From: Solibacillus palustris
Lineage (GTDB): Bacteria > Bacillota > Bacilli > Bacillales_A > Planococcaceae
DNA length: 64,000 bases
Direction: 5' to 3'
Assembly (NCBI RefSeq): GCF_022549215.1
Contig: NZ_JAKZFC010000009.1
Span: forward strand, 1 to 64,000
Numbering within the stretch: position 1 is the first letter of the stretch; every line of letters begins with the position of its first letter. Both the position numbers and the translations under genes were made by a program. Under the pieces are notes generated by a model. That model saw only the letters and a list, made by a program, of their open reading frames with translations, was not told the DNA's origin and ran no database searches. Shown piece after piece: positions 43,990-54,097 of the stretch.

Positions 43990-45366
43990 TTGAAACAATC
44001 GCTCTGGCTATCTGACCAGCAACCTATATCTGCCCCATCTGTTCAACAGTCTATTACTTGCGATATTTGTATTGTAGGTGGGGGTATTAATGGCGTTTAT
44101 AGTGCCTATTTATTGGCTAAACAAGGCTTTTCTGTCGTCCTAATCGAAGGACTATCGCACTTTGCTAACGGTACAACTGCCTATTCTACTGGCAAATTAA
44201 CGACACAACACGAATTAATTTATTCCAAGCTTTCGTTAGAAGATGGGCTACTCTATTACAAAGCAAATCGACAAGCAATCGAACAAGTTATTGAGCAAAA
44301 CCCAGCGAGCTTTTCACGCGCTACATCCTTTTTATATAGCACCACTCAACAAGGCAAAGAGCAATTGACTGAGGAAGCGCGACGCTATGAACAATTAGGT
44401 ATCCCTCACATCGCAACAAAGGACACAGAGCTTTCACTTTCAATTGAACTCGCTCTCGGTATAAAAGACGAAGCGCAAATTAATCCAGTCGCCTTTACAA
44501 ATCACTTTGCATCATTGGCAAGAAAACATGGGGCAGAGCTCTACTTAAATACACGCATTACAAGAATTGACTTGAAAAAGCGTCATTTATTAACTAGTTC
44601 GGCGCATTCTATTCACTACAAAAAGCTTATTTTATGCACCCATTACCCAATCGAGGCAATAAAAAATTTAACTATGCTTAAATTACAAGTTAGCCGTTCC
44701 TATTTAACCGCCACAAAATGCAACGAACTACTTGAAGGCCAATATTTAAGCATTGATACACCCGGTCGAACAATTCGTACTGCAAGTATTGATGGGAATC
44801 CTTATTTTCTATACGGGGGCTATTCACATATAGTGGGAACGCATTCAGAAGTGAATTACTATGAATCTCTTCAGCAAGAAGTACAGACATTGTTTGAATT
44901 GCCAGCACCAAGCTTTTGCTGGGACGCTCAAGACATGATGACTTTTGACCAAATTCCATTTATTGGGCAAGTGAATCATACAGATGACTCTCTCTATATT
45001 GCAACAGGCTTTAATAAATGGGGCTTATCTTCATCACTTGTAGCGGGGCAATTATTTTGCGATTTATTCAAAGGTATAAAAAATCCAGCTAGCGACTTAT
45101 TTTCACCGAGTCGGTCTAATTTTGGGAAAGCATTATATTTTATGTTGCAAAACGGAAGCTTTATCGGTAAGGAATTCATCAAGGGTTATCTTACGCGAAG
45201 AGATGCACCGCGCTGCACTCATTTAGGCTGTAAAACAAAATGGAATGAAAACGATGAGACATGGGATTGTCCTTGCCACGGCTCACGATACAATAAAGAA
45301 GGACAAGTAATCGAGGGGCCAGCTGTCTACCCACTGGACATAAAAAAATCCGGTCATTCCACTTAA
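43990..45366 (+). CDS. FAD-dependent oxidoreductase with C-terminal Rieske [2Fe-2S] domain (YhfW type)
   Basis: 458 residues: Rossmann FAD site CDICIVGGGINGVYSAYLLA, DAO-type oxidoreductase fold, and a Rieske cluster domain CTHLGCKTKWNE...CPCHGSRYNKEG at the end with both Cys-His pairs. The electron donor and acceptor are unknown. I chose the TTG with AAAGGTGA four bases ahead over the upstream ATG, which lacks an SD. It is monocistronic, with a terminator overlapping its stop. Confidence 0.88.
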   Translation: MKQSLWLSDQQPISAPSVQQSITCDICIVGGGINGVYSAYLLAKQGFSVVLIEGLSHFANGTTAYSTGKLTTQHELIYSKLSLEDGLLYYKANRQAIEQVIEQNPASFSRATSFLYSTTQQGKEQLTEEARRYEQLGIPHIATKDTELSLSIELALGIKDEAQINPVAFTNHFASLARKHGAELYLNTRITRIDLKKRHLLTSSAHSIHYKKLILCTHYPIEAIKNLTMLKLQVSRSYLTATKCNELLEGQYLSIDTPGRTIRTASIDGNPYFLYGGYSHIVGTHSEVNYYESLQQEVQTLFELPAPSFCWDAQDMMTFDQIPFIGQVNHTDDSLYIATGFNKWGLSSSLVAGQLFCDLFKGIKNPASDLFSPSRSNFGKALYFMLQNGSFIGKEFIKGYLTRRDAPRCTHLGCKTKWNENDETWDCPCHGSRYNKEGQVIEGPAVYPLDIKKSGHST

Positions 45367-45382
45367 GGAATACCGGATTTTT
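45345..45382 (+). terminator. Terminator of the Rieske oxidoreductase gene
   Basis: AAAATCCGG..ATTCC/GGAAT..CCGGATTTT followed by TT; the left arm overlaps the end of the coding region. Confidence 0.85.
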
Positions 45383-45388
45383 TGCTTG

Positions 45389-46315
45389 TTATTTTAAGCC
45401 TTCTGTTAATACTGGAACGATTTGTTTTTTACGAGATACAACGCCTGGTAAAGCAATACGACCATTTACAATTTCTGCACCGAAAGCTTTTGCAGCTGCT
45501 TCCGCCACTTGACCTGTAGCTACTGCCGTTGAATCATTGTTTAAAATGTCTGTTACAACGAAGAAGAATAAATCTAAACCGTTGTCCGCTACATTTTTGT
45601 TTAATAAGCTTTCTAACTCTGTTTGACGACCTAATACATCCTCGATATCCACTGCGTTTACTTGTGCAACAGTTGCTTTGTATCCACCAAATTCGAAGCC
45701 TTTCGCGTCTAATGATAATAAATCTTCTAAAGATTTATCAGAAAGGTCTGCCCCTGCTTTTAACATAGCTAAACCGTATTCTGCAGCTTCTACACCAGCG
45801 ATTTCTGCTAATTCAGCACCTGCTTTCACATCTTGCTCTGTGCAAGTTGGTGATTTGAATAATAATGTATCTGAAACAATTGCAGATAACATAAGACCGG
45901 CTATGTTTGCAGGAATTTCTATGTTATTTTCTTTGAATAATTTATTTAAAATTGTTGCTGTACATCCAACTGGCTCTGCACGGAAGTATAGTGGATCAGC
46001 TGTTTGGAAATTTGCAATACGGTGGTGATCGATTACTTCGGTAATTTGAACGTCTTCGATTCCATCAGCTGATTGTTGGAATTCGTTGTGGTCTACTAAA
46101 ATCACTTGAGCTGCTTCGTCTTTTACGTTAACGATTAAGCGAGGTGCTTCGAAACCAAATTTATCTAAAGCGAATTGTGTTTCGTTGTTTATTTCACCTA
46201 AACGTACGGCTTCTGCATCTACACCTACTTGTTGTTTTAAGTATGCATAAACGATAGCAGATGTAATTGTATCTGTATCTGGATTTTTATGTCCGAAAAC
46301 TAGTGTTTTACTCAT
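45389..46315 (-). CDS. ppaC: Manganese-dependent inorganic pyrophosphatase
   Basis: 308 residues, family II DHH pyrophosphatase: [46 protein letters not shown] and the C-terminal SRKKQIVP substrate loop. It hydrolyses PPi produced by biosynthesis. The RBS GGAGG precedes ATG. Monocistronic. Confidence 0.96.
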   Translation of the reverse strand: MSKTLVFGHKNPDTDTITSAIVYAYLKQQVGVDAEAVRLGEINNETQFALDKFGFEAPRLIVNVKDEAAQVILVDHNEFQQSADGIEDVQITEVIDHHRIANFQTADPLYFRAEPVGCTATILNKLFKENNIEIPANIAGLMLSAIVSDTLLFKSPTCTEQDVKAGAELAEIAGVEAAEYGLAMLKAGADLSDKSLEDLLSLDAKGFEFGGYKATVAQVNAVDIEDVLGRQTELESLLNKNVADNGLDLFFFVVTDILNNDSTAVATGQVAEAAAKAFGAEIVNGRIALPGVVSRKKQIVPVLTEGLK

Positions 46316-46500
46316 AAGTTGAGCCTCCTATATGAAATGCTTTTCGATAACCATTTTAACATAACGCTGTGAAGAGAAGAATAGAAGTTTTCTTGTAGTT
46401 TCCTGTTTAAAATTTAATATTTTATGATAAATTTATGATATTTTTGATGATTTTGTTATACAATAGGTTTTGGAAATGAAAAGAAATGAGGAATTAATAA

Positions 46501-47286
46501 ATGAAAAAAATGGAAAAGAAATATATTCCATTGGCACAGTTTTTTGAAACATGTACACAAGGTACATTTACTCTTACATATGAAGAAATTCAAAATATTA
46601 TGGGTCATGAATTACCAAATGCAGCGTATTTAAACGTGAGCTGGTGGAAAAAAACAAAAGCACCTTCAACACATTTTTTTGCTTGGATTAACTGTGATTA
46701 CTATGTAACTAATGTAACTTTAGGGCATTCTGTAACATTCTCATGCGCTGAACAAGATGTCGTGAGTGATGATAAGCCTCAAAGTACATATATTACACGT
46801 CCAATTGAAGCCAATGATGCTCGTGCTTATATCAATTTACAAGAAGAATTATTCGCTCAGTCTCCATTTGGCTATTATACCCCTCAAGAACGCAATTTAA
46901 CAGTACAACAAGTACGCAAAACAATTGCAGATTGGCGCAAAGACAAAACAAGTACCATACTTATTTGCATTTACAATGGACAATTTGCGGGCTATACAAT
47001 GCTATTAGGTAATACAGCTTCTCGTACAAAACATATTGCAAACGTGCGCATCGCTATCCACAATGATTTCCAACAAAAAGGCCTTGCTACTGTTCTCTTA
47101 AAAGAAGCTGAAAAATGGGCTCGTACAAACGGGATTTCACGTTTAGAAGCAAGTGTGACAATAACAAATACGATTGCACATCACTTGTTCGACAAGTTAA
47201 ATTATTCCAAAGAAGGAACACGTACTCAAGCAATTAAAATCGATGAACAATTCGTCGATGAAGTACTATATAGTAAAATTTTTTAA
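46501..47286 (+). CDS. GNAT acetyltransferase fused to an N-terminal DUF7662-like domain
   Basis: 261 residues in two parts. Residues 8-70 (YIPLAQFFETCTQGTFTLTY, EIQNIMGHELPNAAY, WWKK) resemble a small domain (DUF7662-like) otherwise found alone. Residues 95-260 form a GNAT domain with RIAIHNDFQQKGLATVLLKE (acetyl-CoA loop) and ARTNGISRLEASV. Substrate unknown. The N-terminal domain may recognise a nucleic acid or protein target (inference). The RBS is GAGG; terminator follows. Confidence 0.8.
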   Translation: MKKMEKKYIPLAQFFETCTQGTFTLTYEEIQNIMGHELPNAAYLNVSWWKKTKAPSTHFFAWINCDYYVTNVTLGHSVTFSCAEQDVVSDDKPQSTYITRPIEANDARAYINLQEELFAQSPFGYYTPQERNLTVQQVRKTIADWRKDKTSTILICIYNGQFAGYTMLLGNTASRTKHIANVRIAIHNDFQQKGLATVLLKEAEKWARTNGISRLEASVTITNTIAHHLFDKLNYSKEGTRTQAIKIDEQFVDEVLYSKIF

Positions 47287-47287
47287 T

Positions 47288-47330
47288 AAAAAAGACGTAA
47301 AGGTCCCCTATAACCTTTACGTCTTTTTCA
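47288..47330. terminator. Bidirectional terminator
   Basis: Stem AAAGACGTAAAGG/CCTTTACGTCTTT with T runs; it separates the convergent GNAT and RpiR genes. Confidence 0.85.
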
Positions 47331-48170
47331 TTGGCCAATCGCTATTAATTTTGATTGGCTTCTTTTTTGCTGTAGTTTAAATCCCTCATATTGCTGTGGC
47401 TGTTTACTTACCATTTCTTCAACTAACACATGTAATAATGCAAAAATCGCAATCGTACATGTAGCGCCACCTTCTTGCGCAGACGGAACGTATAAAACAA
47501 TATTAGCAGGCTCATCTGTTTTTAAAGGTTTATCACGAATAGCTATGACCTTCACATTTTTATGTTTCGCGATTTCTACTGTAGTCGCCACATCTTCATA
47601 CTCTTCATCTAATGCAAAAACTACCAATAATGACTGCTCATCCATCATCGCAAGCTGTTGTGCGATTTTGTCTGCTTCATGGGGTATAAAAAATACGTTC
47701 TCCCGTAGCATCTTTAAATTATTGTACATCCAAAACGCAGCTGGTGCAGATTGTCTAAATCCTAAGAAATGAATGCGTTTAGCGCTATGTAGTAGTTGAA
47801 TCACTTGTTCGACATCATGCTCCACTAATCCGTTAAACGTTTTTGAAATACCCGCTAAATCACGTTTTACAATTTGTGCGCCAAGTTGATTTTTTATTTT
47901 TTTCGTAGGCAATGCTTTTTTTACAGCGGTCATTTCGCCTTTATCAATCAAGTGTGCCTTAATTTGATCTTGCAATTCACTAAAACCGGATAAATCCATC
48001 GCATAACAAAAACGAATAACAGTAGACTCACTAACATCTGCTAAGCGGCCTACTTCAGAAGCGATTTGTGTCGCTACAACATTCGGATTATCGCTTACAA
48101 ATTGGGCTACTTTACGCTGCCCTTTAGATAAATGAATGTACTTTCTTTTGATTTCATCACAAATACTCAA
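47328..48170 (-). CDS. RpiR/MurR family regulator with SIS domain
   Basis: About 280 residues: N-terminal RpiR helix-turn-helix (LSKGQRKVAQFV, ADVSESTVIRFCYAMDLSGF) and C-terminal SIS sugar-phosphate-binding domain (AKRIHFLGFRQSA, VKVIAIRDKP). The family senses phosphosugars; no sugar operon is adjacent. The TTG after GGAGAGGGAG gives the family start; an ATG ten codons earlier (48200) is an alternative with a closer GAGG. Confidence 0.85.
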   Translation of the reverse strand: MSICDEIKRKYIHLSKGQRKVAQFVSDNPNVVATQIASEVGRLADVSESTVIRFCYAMDLSGFSELQDQIKAHLIDKGEMTAVKKALPTKKIKNQLGAQIVKRDLAGISKTFNGLVEHDVEQVIQLLHSAKRIHFLGFRQSAPAAFWMYNNLKMLRENVFFIPHEADKIAQQLAMMDEQSLLVVFALDEEYEDVATTVEIAKHKNVKVIAIRDKPLKTDEPANIVLYVPSAQEGGATCTIAIFALLHVLVEEMVSKQPQQYEGFKLQQKRSQSKLIAIGQ

Positions 48171-48200
48171 CTTTCTCCCTCTCCTTTTCTCACTATCCAT

Positions 48201-48531
48201 TTAACCTCAATAAAATTTGTGGCTCTTACCAATTCGAATAAAATAAATCCCCAACCTAAGCAAGTTTATATGTACACGCCTAAATTAGAGTAAGTTAACA
48301 GTGCTATGTAAAATTCTGTACAACATTCCTAATAATAAAGGATACATTATCATGAATATTAATAGAATTCAATGAGTTTTCAGAAAAAACTTCAACAAGC
48401 TAAAGAATCCATGTTTTTATGTATAAAATTGACATAATTTTGTAAAGGTTAAAAGAATACATAAAGAATTACTAAGAGTGCACTTTTCTTATATAAATAC
48501 TTAGATTAAATATAGTGTATATTTGATGTTT
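48201..48531. other. Gene-free AT-rich region
   Basis: No ORF with ribosome site and no repeat-family match seen. It lies upstream of the RpiR gene and must contain its promoter. Confidence 0.4.
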
Positions 48532-48564
48532 AAAAGGGCTCATTTCTGCATGAAATGAGCCCTA
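48532..48564 (-). terminator. Terminator of the MFS gene
   Basis: Stem AGGGCTCATTT/AAATGAGCCCT with a CATGCAG loop and TTTT on the minus strand. Confidence 0.85.
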
Positions 48565-48573
48565 ATAAAGCAA

Positions 48574-49806
48574 TTATTGTAATTCTGTTTGCTTTGTTTC
48601 TTTCCCTAAGAAGATAACCGCCAGTACCCCAATAACAATTGCTACACAGAAAATCTTAAAGATATAACTAATATCATAGCCTTTCGCAAGCAGTGATCCT
48701 ACAAGTAGCGGTCCAAAAATACCACCTACACGTCCAATCGCCGCAGCCATCCCTGCACCTGTACCGCGCACAATTGCAGGATATTGTTCTGGTGTGTACG
48801 CATATAATGCACCCCATGCACCTAAATTAAAGAACGATAATAACATGCCTGAAATAAGCAATGTTGTTGCCGTTTCAGCACCACCAAATACAAATGCACT
48901 CGCAGCTGTCCCTAAAAGATATGTAACAAGTACAAATTTACGTCCGAACTTTTCGATGAACCAAGCAGCTGTAAAATAACCTGGTAATTGTGCTAACGTC
49001 ATAATTAACACATATTTAAAACTTGAAATTAAATCGAAGCCTTTTCCAACCATGACACTTGGTAACCATAAAAACATACCATAATATGAAAATACAACTG
49101 CAAACCATAAAATCCATAGCATCAATGTATTGCGTGCATATTTCTTATTCCATACTTCTGCAATATTTTGAAAAACTGAACGCTTTTTTGATTCAGCTTT
49201 TACTACAAACTGCGGTGAATCAGGTAGCTTTATACGTATGTATATTGCATAAAGCGCTGGTATTGCTGTTAGTAATAATGCAACACGCCAGCCTTCAATT
49301 GGCCAGAAATCTGCTGGAATAACAAAATATGAAATAATAGCGGCAATTAACCAACCACCAGCCCAAAAGCTTTCTAATAATACAACGACGCGTCCGCGTT
49401 CTTCTGCTTTTACACTTTCTGAAACAAGTGTTGAAGCAACTGGTAGTTCACCACCGAGCCCCATCCCTACGAAGAAACGTAACAATAAAAATGCTGTTAA
49501 CGTTGTCGTGAATGCTGACAACCCACTTGCAACAGAAAATAATATTAACGTCCACATAAAAATTTGCTTACGCCCAACTTTATCTGCTAATACGCCAAAT
49601 AATAGTGCACCAACAGCCATTCCTATAGAGTTAATTGATCCGATCCAACCCATTTGGCTACTATTTAATCCCCAATCTACCGCTAATGCAGCAATAACGA
49701 ATGAAAGAATACCGACATCCATTGCATCAAACATCCAACCAACACCTGCAACACCTAACAGCTTATTGCGTGAAAGTGGCTGTGCTTGTTGTTTTTGCTC
49801 CCCCAT
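48574..49806 (-). CDS. MFS transporter, metabolite:proton symporter type (YceI/NiaP-like)
   Basis: 410 residues, twelve predicted helices. MFS signatures GVLADKVGRKQ (loop 2-3), GMGLGGELPVASTLVSE, ESFWAGGWL and a FIEKFGRK repeat. Closest in type to B. subtilis NiaP (YceI) niacin and related aromatic-acid transporters, but the substrate cannot be fixed. The ATG (codon 28 of the open frame) has GGGGAG ahead. Confidence 0.85.
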   Translation of the reverse strand: MGEQKQQAQPLSRNKLLGVAGVGWMFDAMDVGILSFVIAALAVDWGLNSSQMGWIGSINSIGMAVGALLFGVLADKVGRKQIFMWTLILFSVASGLSAFTTTLTAFLLLRFFVGMGLGGELPVASTLVSESVKAEERGRVVVLLESFWAGGWLIAAIISYFVIPADFWPIEGWRVALLLTAIPALYAIYIRIKLPDSPQFVVKAESKKRSVFQNIAEVWNKKYARNTLMLWILWFAVVFSYYGMFLWLPSVMVGKGFDLISSFKYVLIMTLAQLPGYFTAAWFIEKFGRKFVLVTYLLGTAASAFVFGGAETATTLLISGMLLSFFNLGAWGALYAYTPEQYPAIVRGTGAGMAAAIGRVGGIFGPLLVGSLLAKGYDISYIFKIFCVAIVIGVLAVIFLGKETKQTELQ

Positions 49807-49930
49807 TTTACTCCCCAACCTTCCATGTGTCTTTACACTTGACTTAACATTATCTATCATACATTTGTTTCGCAAAAGTGACAACAACTTTCTAATTTAT
49901 TGAATAGTATAGACAATTTACTTTTTCCTA

Positions 49931-49959
49931 TTGAAATAGACACCTTATAGGTTTAAAAT
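49931..49959 (+). promoter_or_regulatory. thrC-thrB promoter
   Basis: TTGAAA, 17-base spacer, TAAAAT. Transcription would begin about 50 bases before thrC. Confidence 0.6.
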
Positions 49960-49980
49960 GTCTTGTATATAAAAACAACT

Positions 49981-49997
49981 GTTCACCTAGTGTGAAC
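49981..49997 (+). promoter_or_regulatory. Inverted repeat before thrC
   Basis: Perfect GTTCAC-CTAGT-GTGAAC ending three bases before the AAGGAG ribosome site. It may be an operator or an RNA hairpin limiting thrC translation. Confidence 0.5.
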
Positions 49998-50016
49998 ATA
50001 AGGAGCTAATTTGTCT

Positions 50017-51075
50017 ATGTGGAAAGGTCTAATCGAAGAATATAAACAGTATTTACCTGTTACAGAAAATACACCCACTTTATCATTAAATGAAGGAAAC
50101 ACACCTCTAATCCCTTTAGTGAACTTATCAAAAGAGTTAGGAATTGAGCTTTACGGTAAAATCGAAGGCGCAAACCCAACTGGTTCATTTAAAGACCGCG
50201 GCATGGTATTTGCTGTAGCTAAAGCAATTGAAGAAGGTTCAAAAGTTGTTATTTGTGCTTCTACAGGTAACACATCTGCGGCAGCAGCTGCTTATGCAAC
50301 GCGTGCCGGTATTCAATCAATCGTTGTTATTCCAAAAGGAAAGGTAGCGCTTGGTAAACTTGCTCAAGCGTGCATGTACGGTGCAAAAATTATCGAAATC
50401 GATGGTAATTTTGATGATGCCCTTAATATTGTGCGCAAAATTGGTGAAACTACTCCAATCGCACTTGTTAACTCGGTCAATCCATACCGAATCGAAGGAC
50501 AAAAAACAGCTGCTTTTGAAATCGTTGATCAACTTGGTCAAGCACCAGACTATTTATGTATTCCAGTAGGTAACGCTGGTAACATAACTGCGTACTGGAA
50601 AGGCTTTAAGGAATATAATGAAGTAAAACAATCAGGCCTGCCTAAAATGTACGGCTTTGAAGCGGAAGGTGCTGCTGCCATCGTAAAAGGTGAGCCTATT
50701 GCTAATCCAGAAACAGTCGCAACAGCTATCCGTATCGGTAACCCAGCTAGCTGGAAATTTGCTGAAGCCGCACGTGACGAATCAGGCGGTATCATCGACT
50801 CAGTAACAGACGACGAAATTTTAGCAGCATATCAATTAATTGCAGGCCGTGAAGGGATTTTCGTTGAGCCAGGCTCTGCTGCATCATTAGCAGGTGTTAT
50901 TAAATCTGTAAAAGCAGGCAAAATCGCTGAGGGTAGCCGCGTTGTTACTGTATTTACAGGTAACGGCTTAAAAGACCCTGATACAGCAATGAGCGTTTCA
51001 ACTGTTGACCTAGTATCGCTTAAAAACGATGAACAAGTAATCCGTAACTACATCGAAGGCGTATTTAATCTATGA
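50017..51075 (+). CDS. thrC: Threonine synthase
   Basis: 352 residues, PLP-dependent. [11 protein letters not shown], the PLP lysine in [36 protein letters not shown]. It turns O-phosphohomoserine into threonine. Start choice: ATG (MWKGLIEEY, the family start) eleven bases after AAGGAG; a TTG two codons earlier is five bases from it and possible. thrB overlaps the end by four bases. No homoserine dehydrogenase gene precedes it, unlike the hom-thrC-thrB order of B. subtilis. Confidence 0.95.
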   Translation: MWKGLIEEYKQYLPVTENTPTLSLNEGNTPLIPLVNLSKELGIELYGKIEGANPTGSFKDRGMVFAVAKAIEEGSKVVICASTGNTSAAAAAYATRAGIQSIVVIPKGKVALGKLAQACMYGAKIIEIDGNFDDALNIVRKIGETTPIALVNSVNPYRIEGQKTAAFEIVDQLGQAPDYLCIPVGNAGNITAYWKGFKEYNEVKQSGLPKMYGFEAEGAAAIVKGEPIANPETVATAIRIGNPASWKFAEAARDESGGIIDSVTDDEILAAYQLIAGREGIFVEPGSAASLAGVIKSVKAGKIAEGSRVVTVFTGNGLKDPDTAMSVSTVDLVSLKNDEQVIRNYIEGVFNL

Positions 51076-51980
51076 GTAAATGGCAAATCAAAGTCCCTGG
51101 CAGTACAGCAAATTTAGGACCTGGATTTGACTCAATTGGACTTGGACTTTCTCTTTACTTAACGTTAGACGTAACATTGCAAAACGAGTGGGAATTTGTT
51201 CATATTGGTGAACATGTTCCTACTGACACAACAGTTGAAACACATTTGATTTATACAATTGCACAGCAAGTAGCCGCACAGTACAATACGAACTTAAAAC
51301 CATGTAAAGTTGAAATGACGAGCGAATTGCCACTTGCGCGTGGTTTAGGTAGTAGTGCTGCGGCAATTGTTGCAGGGATTGAATTAGCAAACCTTCTAGG
51401 AGGTTTAAACTTATCGATCCAAGACAAGCTCAATATTTCTTCCCAAATTGAGGGACATCCTGACAATGCAACAGCTTCTGTTCTTGGTGGATTAACGATT
51501 TCTTCAATGGATGAACAAGGTATTGTAGATACACTGCATATTCCAGAAGTAGATGCAGCTTTTGTCGTGTTCATTCCAAATTTTGAGCTAAAAACAGCAG
51601 ATTCACGAGGGGTTTTACCTCAGGACTTTAATCGGGGCTATGCAGTACGAGCAAGCGCTAATGCAAATATGCTAGCTGCATCACTCATTGCAAAAGATTA
51701 TGTACGTACCGGTCATTATATGGAACAAGACCTGTTCCATGAACCATTTCGAGCACAGCTAATTCCAAACTACTCTGAAATTCGTTCAGCTGCTAAACAA
51801 GCCGGCGCATACGGTACAGCATTAAGCGGTGCTGGTCCAACATTAATTTCTATTATACCAACCGCTATTCAAGAGCAATTCCTTACAGCTATGAACGCAC
51901 AGTTTCCAGAACATCGCATCGTCTTAACACAAGCAGATGCTATAGGCTCTTGCGTTGTAGCATATGAACAAAAACATTAA
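51072..51980 (+). CDS. thrB: Homoserine kinase
   Basis: 302 residues, GHMP kinase: [22 protein letters not shown] loop [17 protein letters not shown], and [16 protein letters not shown]. It makes the O-phosphohomoserine used by ThrC. Its ATG overlaps the thrC stop (ATGA), implying coupled translation. A terminator follows at once. Confidence 0.95.
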   Translation: MSKWQIKVPGSTANLGPGFDSIGLGLSLYLTLDVTLQNEWEFVHIGEHVPTDTTVETHLIYTIAQQVAAQYNTNLKPCKVEMTSELPLARGLGSSAAAIVAGIELANLLGGLNLSIQDKLNISSQIEGHPDNATASVLGGLTISSMDEQGIVDTLHIPEVDAAFVVFIPNFELKTADSRGVLPQDFNRGYAVRASANANMLAASLIAKDYVRTGHYMEQDLFHEPFRAQLIPNYSEIRSAAKQAGAYGTALSGAGPTLISIIPTAIQEQFLTAMNAQFPEHRIVLTQADAIGSCVVAYEQKH

Positions 51981-51984
51981 GTGT

Positions 51985-52031
51985 GAGTGCATTGGAGGTT
52001 TTATAACTTTTAATGCACTCTTTCTTTTTTG
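51985..52031 (+). terminator. Terminator of thrC-thrB
   Basis: Stem GAGTGCATT/AATGCACTC followed by TTTCTTTTTT. Confidence 0.82.
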
Positions 52032-52142
52032 ATGCGTCTTCAATCATTCCTCATACTAAAGACTGACATTTTACTCTTTTTGCATACATCTCTTACTAAA
52101 CGGGTATATTAAGTAATCTACAAGTTGAAAGGGGTAATGTAT

Positions 52143-52790
52143 ATGAAAATTGCTGTGATTGGAGCTGCTGGAAAGGCAGGGACTCATATTTTACGTGAGG
52201 CAATTATGCGTAACCACGATGCTACAGCCATCGTTAAAAATAGCGCCACGTTACAAGTCGAGGATGTAGCTATTATTGAAAGTGACTTATTCCATTTAAC
52301 AAAAGAACAACTTGCTCCTTTTAATATTATTGTAAATGCCTTTGCCCCATTACCAGGAGAGGCACATTTACATGTTACAGCTGGAAAGCACTTAATATCG
52401 TTATTAGAAGGTACCGACAAAACACTATTTGTCATTGGAAGCTCGGGCTGCCTCTTTGTCGATAAGGCACATACAAAACGTTTGATGGACACTGAAGACT
52501 ATCCAGAACAACTCGTCGCAAATGCTAAGGCACAATTGCAAAATCTACAAGACTTAGAAAATTCCGCGATTCATTGGACTTTTGTCATTCCTTCTGCGAT
52601 GTTCGATTCAGATGGACCACGTACAGGACATTATATAACGGGCAATAAAAAACTATTAGTTAACTCACAATTTAATAGTTATATAAGTTACGCAGACTAT
52701 GCCGTAGCCTTATTAGATGAAATCGAAAATAAAGAACATAAAAACTCAAGCTTTACCGTTGCATCAGAAAACGTAACGACCGCTTCTTAA
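52143..52790 (+). CDS. NAD(P)-binding Rossmann-fold protein (NmrA/SDR-atypical type)
   Basis: 215 residues starting MKIAVIGAAGKAGTHILREA, an NAD(P) dinucleotide site GxxGxxG. The fold continues with VIGSSGCLF and a C-terminal YISYADYAVALLDEIE, as in YwnB/NmrA-like reductases or redox sensors. Substrate unknown. The ATG after AAAGGGGTAATG is preferred over an in-frame ATG six codons upstream. A family C repeat starts 12 bases after the stop. Confidence 0.82.
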   Translation: MKIAVIGAAGKAGTHILREAIMRNHDATAIVKNSATLQVEDVAIIESDLFHLTKEQLAPFNIIVNAFAPLPGEAHLHVTAGKHLISLLEGTDKTLFVIGSSGCLFVDKAHTKRLMDTEDYPEQLVANAKAQLQNLQDLENSAIHWTFVIPSAMFDSDGPRTGHYITGNKKLLVNSQFNSYISYADYAVALLDEIENKEHKNSSFTVASENVTTAS

Positions 52791-52801
52791 ATAGTAAGAA
52801 A

Positions 52802-52980
52802 AGCGCTAAAGCGCCCTTCCAGCCCCGAGTGGGCAAAACGCACGTCCATGTGCATGCCCCCCCAATGACTCACATCGTGTGAGCCGCAAGTTTTGGAGAG
52901 CCCGACGCAAAGGTAAACGTACTACCACTTTAGCAGGAGGGTTCTAATGGTGCGAGGGGCTGGCGACTTAACCTAAGCAC
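52802..52980 (+). repeat. Family C structured repeat, copy C2
   Basis: 179 bp. GCGC-TAAA-GCGC hairpin, then CCAGCCCC that can pair with GGGGCTGG at the far end (8 bp) and close the element. Inside are GCACGTCCATGTGC and CTCACATCGTGTGAG hairpins matching C1, with a shorter stem at the first. It lies between the NAD(P)-binding protein gene and the zupT terminator. Confidence 0.8.
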
Positions 52981-53017
52981 TTTGGAAAATTTTACACTTT
53001 CTATACTATTAAAAAAT

Positions 53018-53060
53018 AAAAGCACAGAAATTTTTAGTCTGTAAAATTTCTGTGCTTTTT
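53018..53060. terminator. Bidirectional terminator before zupT
   Basis: 14-bp stem AGCACAGAAATTTT/AAAATTTCTGTGCT, A/T flanks on both sides. Confidence 0.85.
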
Positions 53061-53071
53061 CAAATTCCTTA

Positions 53072-53893
53072 TTATGCAAGCAGTACTAAACTTACTGCCA
53101 TAACGGCCATACCAGCAATTAAGCCGTAAATTGATGAATGTGCTTCATCATATTTCTTTGCTGCAGGTAATAATTCATCTATAGAAATAAATACCATAAT
53201 CCCTGCAACCCCTGCAAATATAATCCCAAACATTGTATCAGTCATAAACTGCATTAAAATTAAATAGGCGATTAATGCACCAATCGGTTCAGATAAACCT
53301 GAAGCGAATGACCATTTAAACGCCTTCATACGCTTTCCTGTCGCATAGAAAATTGGAATTGCCACGGCAATACCTTCTGGGATGTTATGAATCGCTATGG
53401 CAATCGCAATTGCAATCCCAACACTAGGATCCTGTAATACTGACATAAACGTCGCAATACCTTCTGGAAAATTATGTATCCCAATTGCAAGTGCTGTAAA
53501 TAATCCCATTTTCATTAAACGATCAGCTTCAATATCTTCCTGCCCAAGACTTTGCGCTTTTTGTACATCTTCTACTGATTTTACTTCATGTGGGTTGTTA
53601 CCCTTTGGAATAAAACGGTCGATTATTGCAATGACAAGCATCCCACCGAAAAAACCAACTATTGTAAGCCAATACCCCATTTTATCGCCATGAACATTTA
53701 CTAATGCATCTTTTGCTTTCACAAAGATTTCAACAAGTGAAACATAAATCATGACACCTGCTGAAAAACCTAATGCAATCGATAAGAACCTTTTATTTGT
53801 ACGGGTAGTAAAAAAGGCAATTAAACTACCAATCCCCGTAGAAAGCCCAGCAAAGAGCGTTAAACCTAACGCTAATAATACGTCATCATCCAT
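53072..53893 (-). CDS. zupT: ZIP family divalent metal transporter (ZupT-like)
   Basis: 273 residues, about eight membrane helices. The metal path motifs are GIHNFPEGIATF and AIHNIPEGIAVA. It likely imports Zn2+ (or other divalent ions). The ATG after AGAAGGAG is codon 22 of the open frame. Monocistronic; no Zur-like box was identified. Confidence 0.9.
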   Translation of the reverse strand: MDDDVLLALGLTLFAGLSTGIGSLIAFFTTRTNKRFLSIALGFSAGVMIYVSLVEIFVKAKDALVNVHGDKMGYWLTIVGFFGGMLVIAIIDRFIPKGNNPHEVKSVEDVQKAQSLGQEDIEADRLMKMGLFTALAIGIHNFPEGIATFMSVLQDPSVGIAIAIAIAIHNIPEGIAVAIPIFYATGKRMKAFKWSFASGLSEPIGALIAYLILMQFMTDTMFGIIFAGVAGIMVFISIDELLPAAKKYDEAHSSIYGLIAGMAVMAVSLVLLA

Positions 53894-54002
53894 ATGATTC
53901 TCCTTCTCCATTCTATTAATTAGTCTTATTATAACCTCAAAGTTTCCTTCACTCAACTTTTTTCAATAAGGTAACATCTTATGTTATAAGCCAAATTTCA
54001 TA

Positions 54003-54046
54003 GCAAAAAAGACTGTTCAAAAGGTGTTTCCCTTTTGAACAGTCTC
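54003..54046 (-). terminator. Terminator of the PAP2 gene
   Basis: 14-bp stem GACTGTTCAAAAGG/CCTTTTGAACAGTC, then six T on the minus strand. Confidence 0.82.
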
Positions 54047-54097
54047 GTCTCATACCATAATAAACCTCTTTTTACGGTGGTCAAAGTTACTTCTTCG

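Noticed and set aside
49890-50010. T-box or threonine riboswitch before thrC
   Set aside because: The leader is only about 50 bases and lacks a T-box sequence or terminator; only a short palindrome is present.
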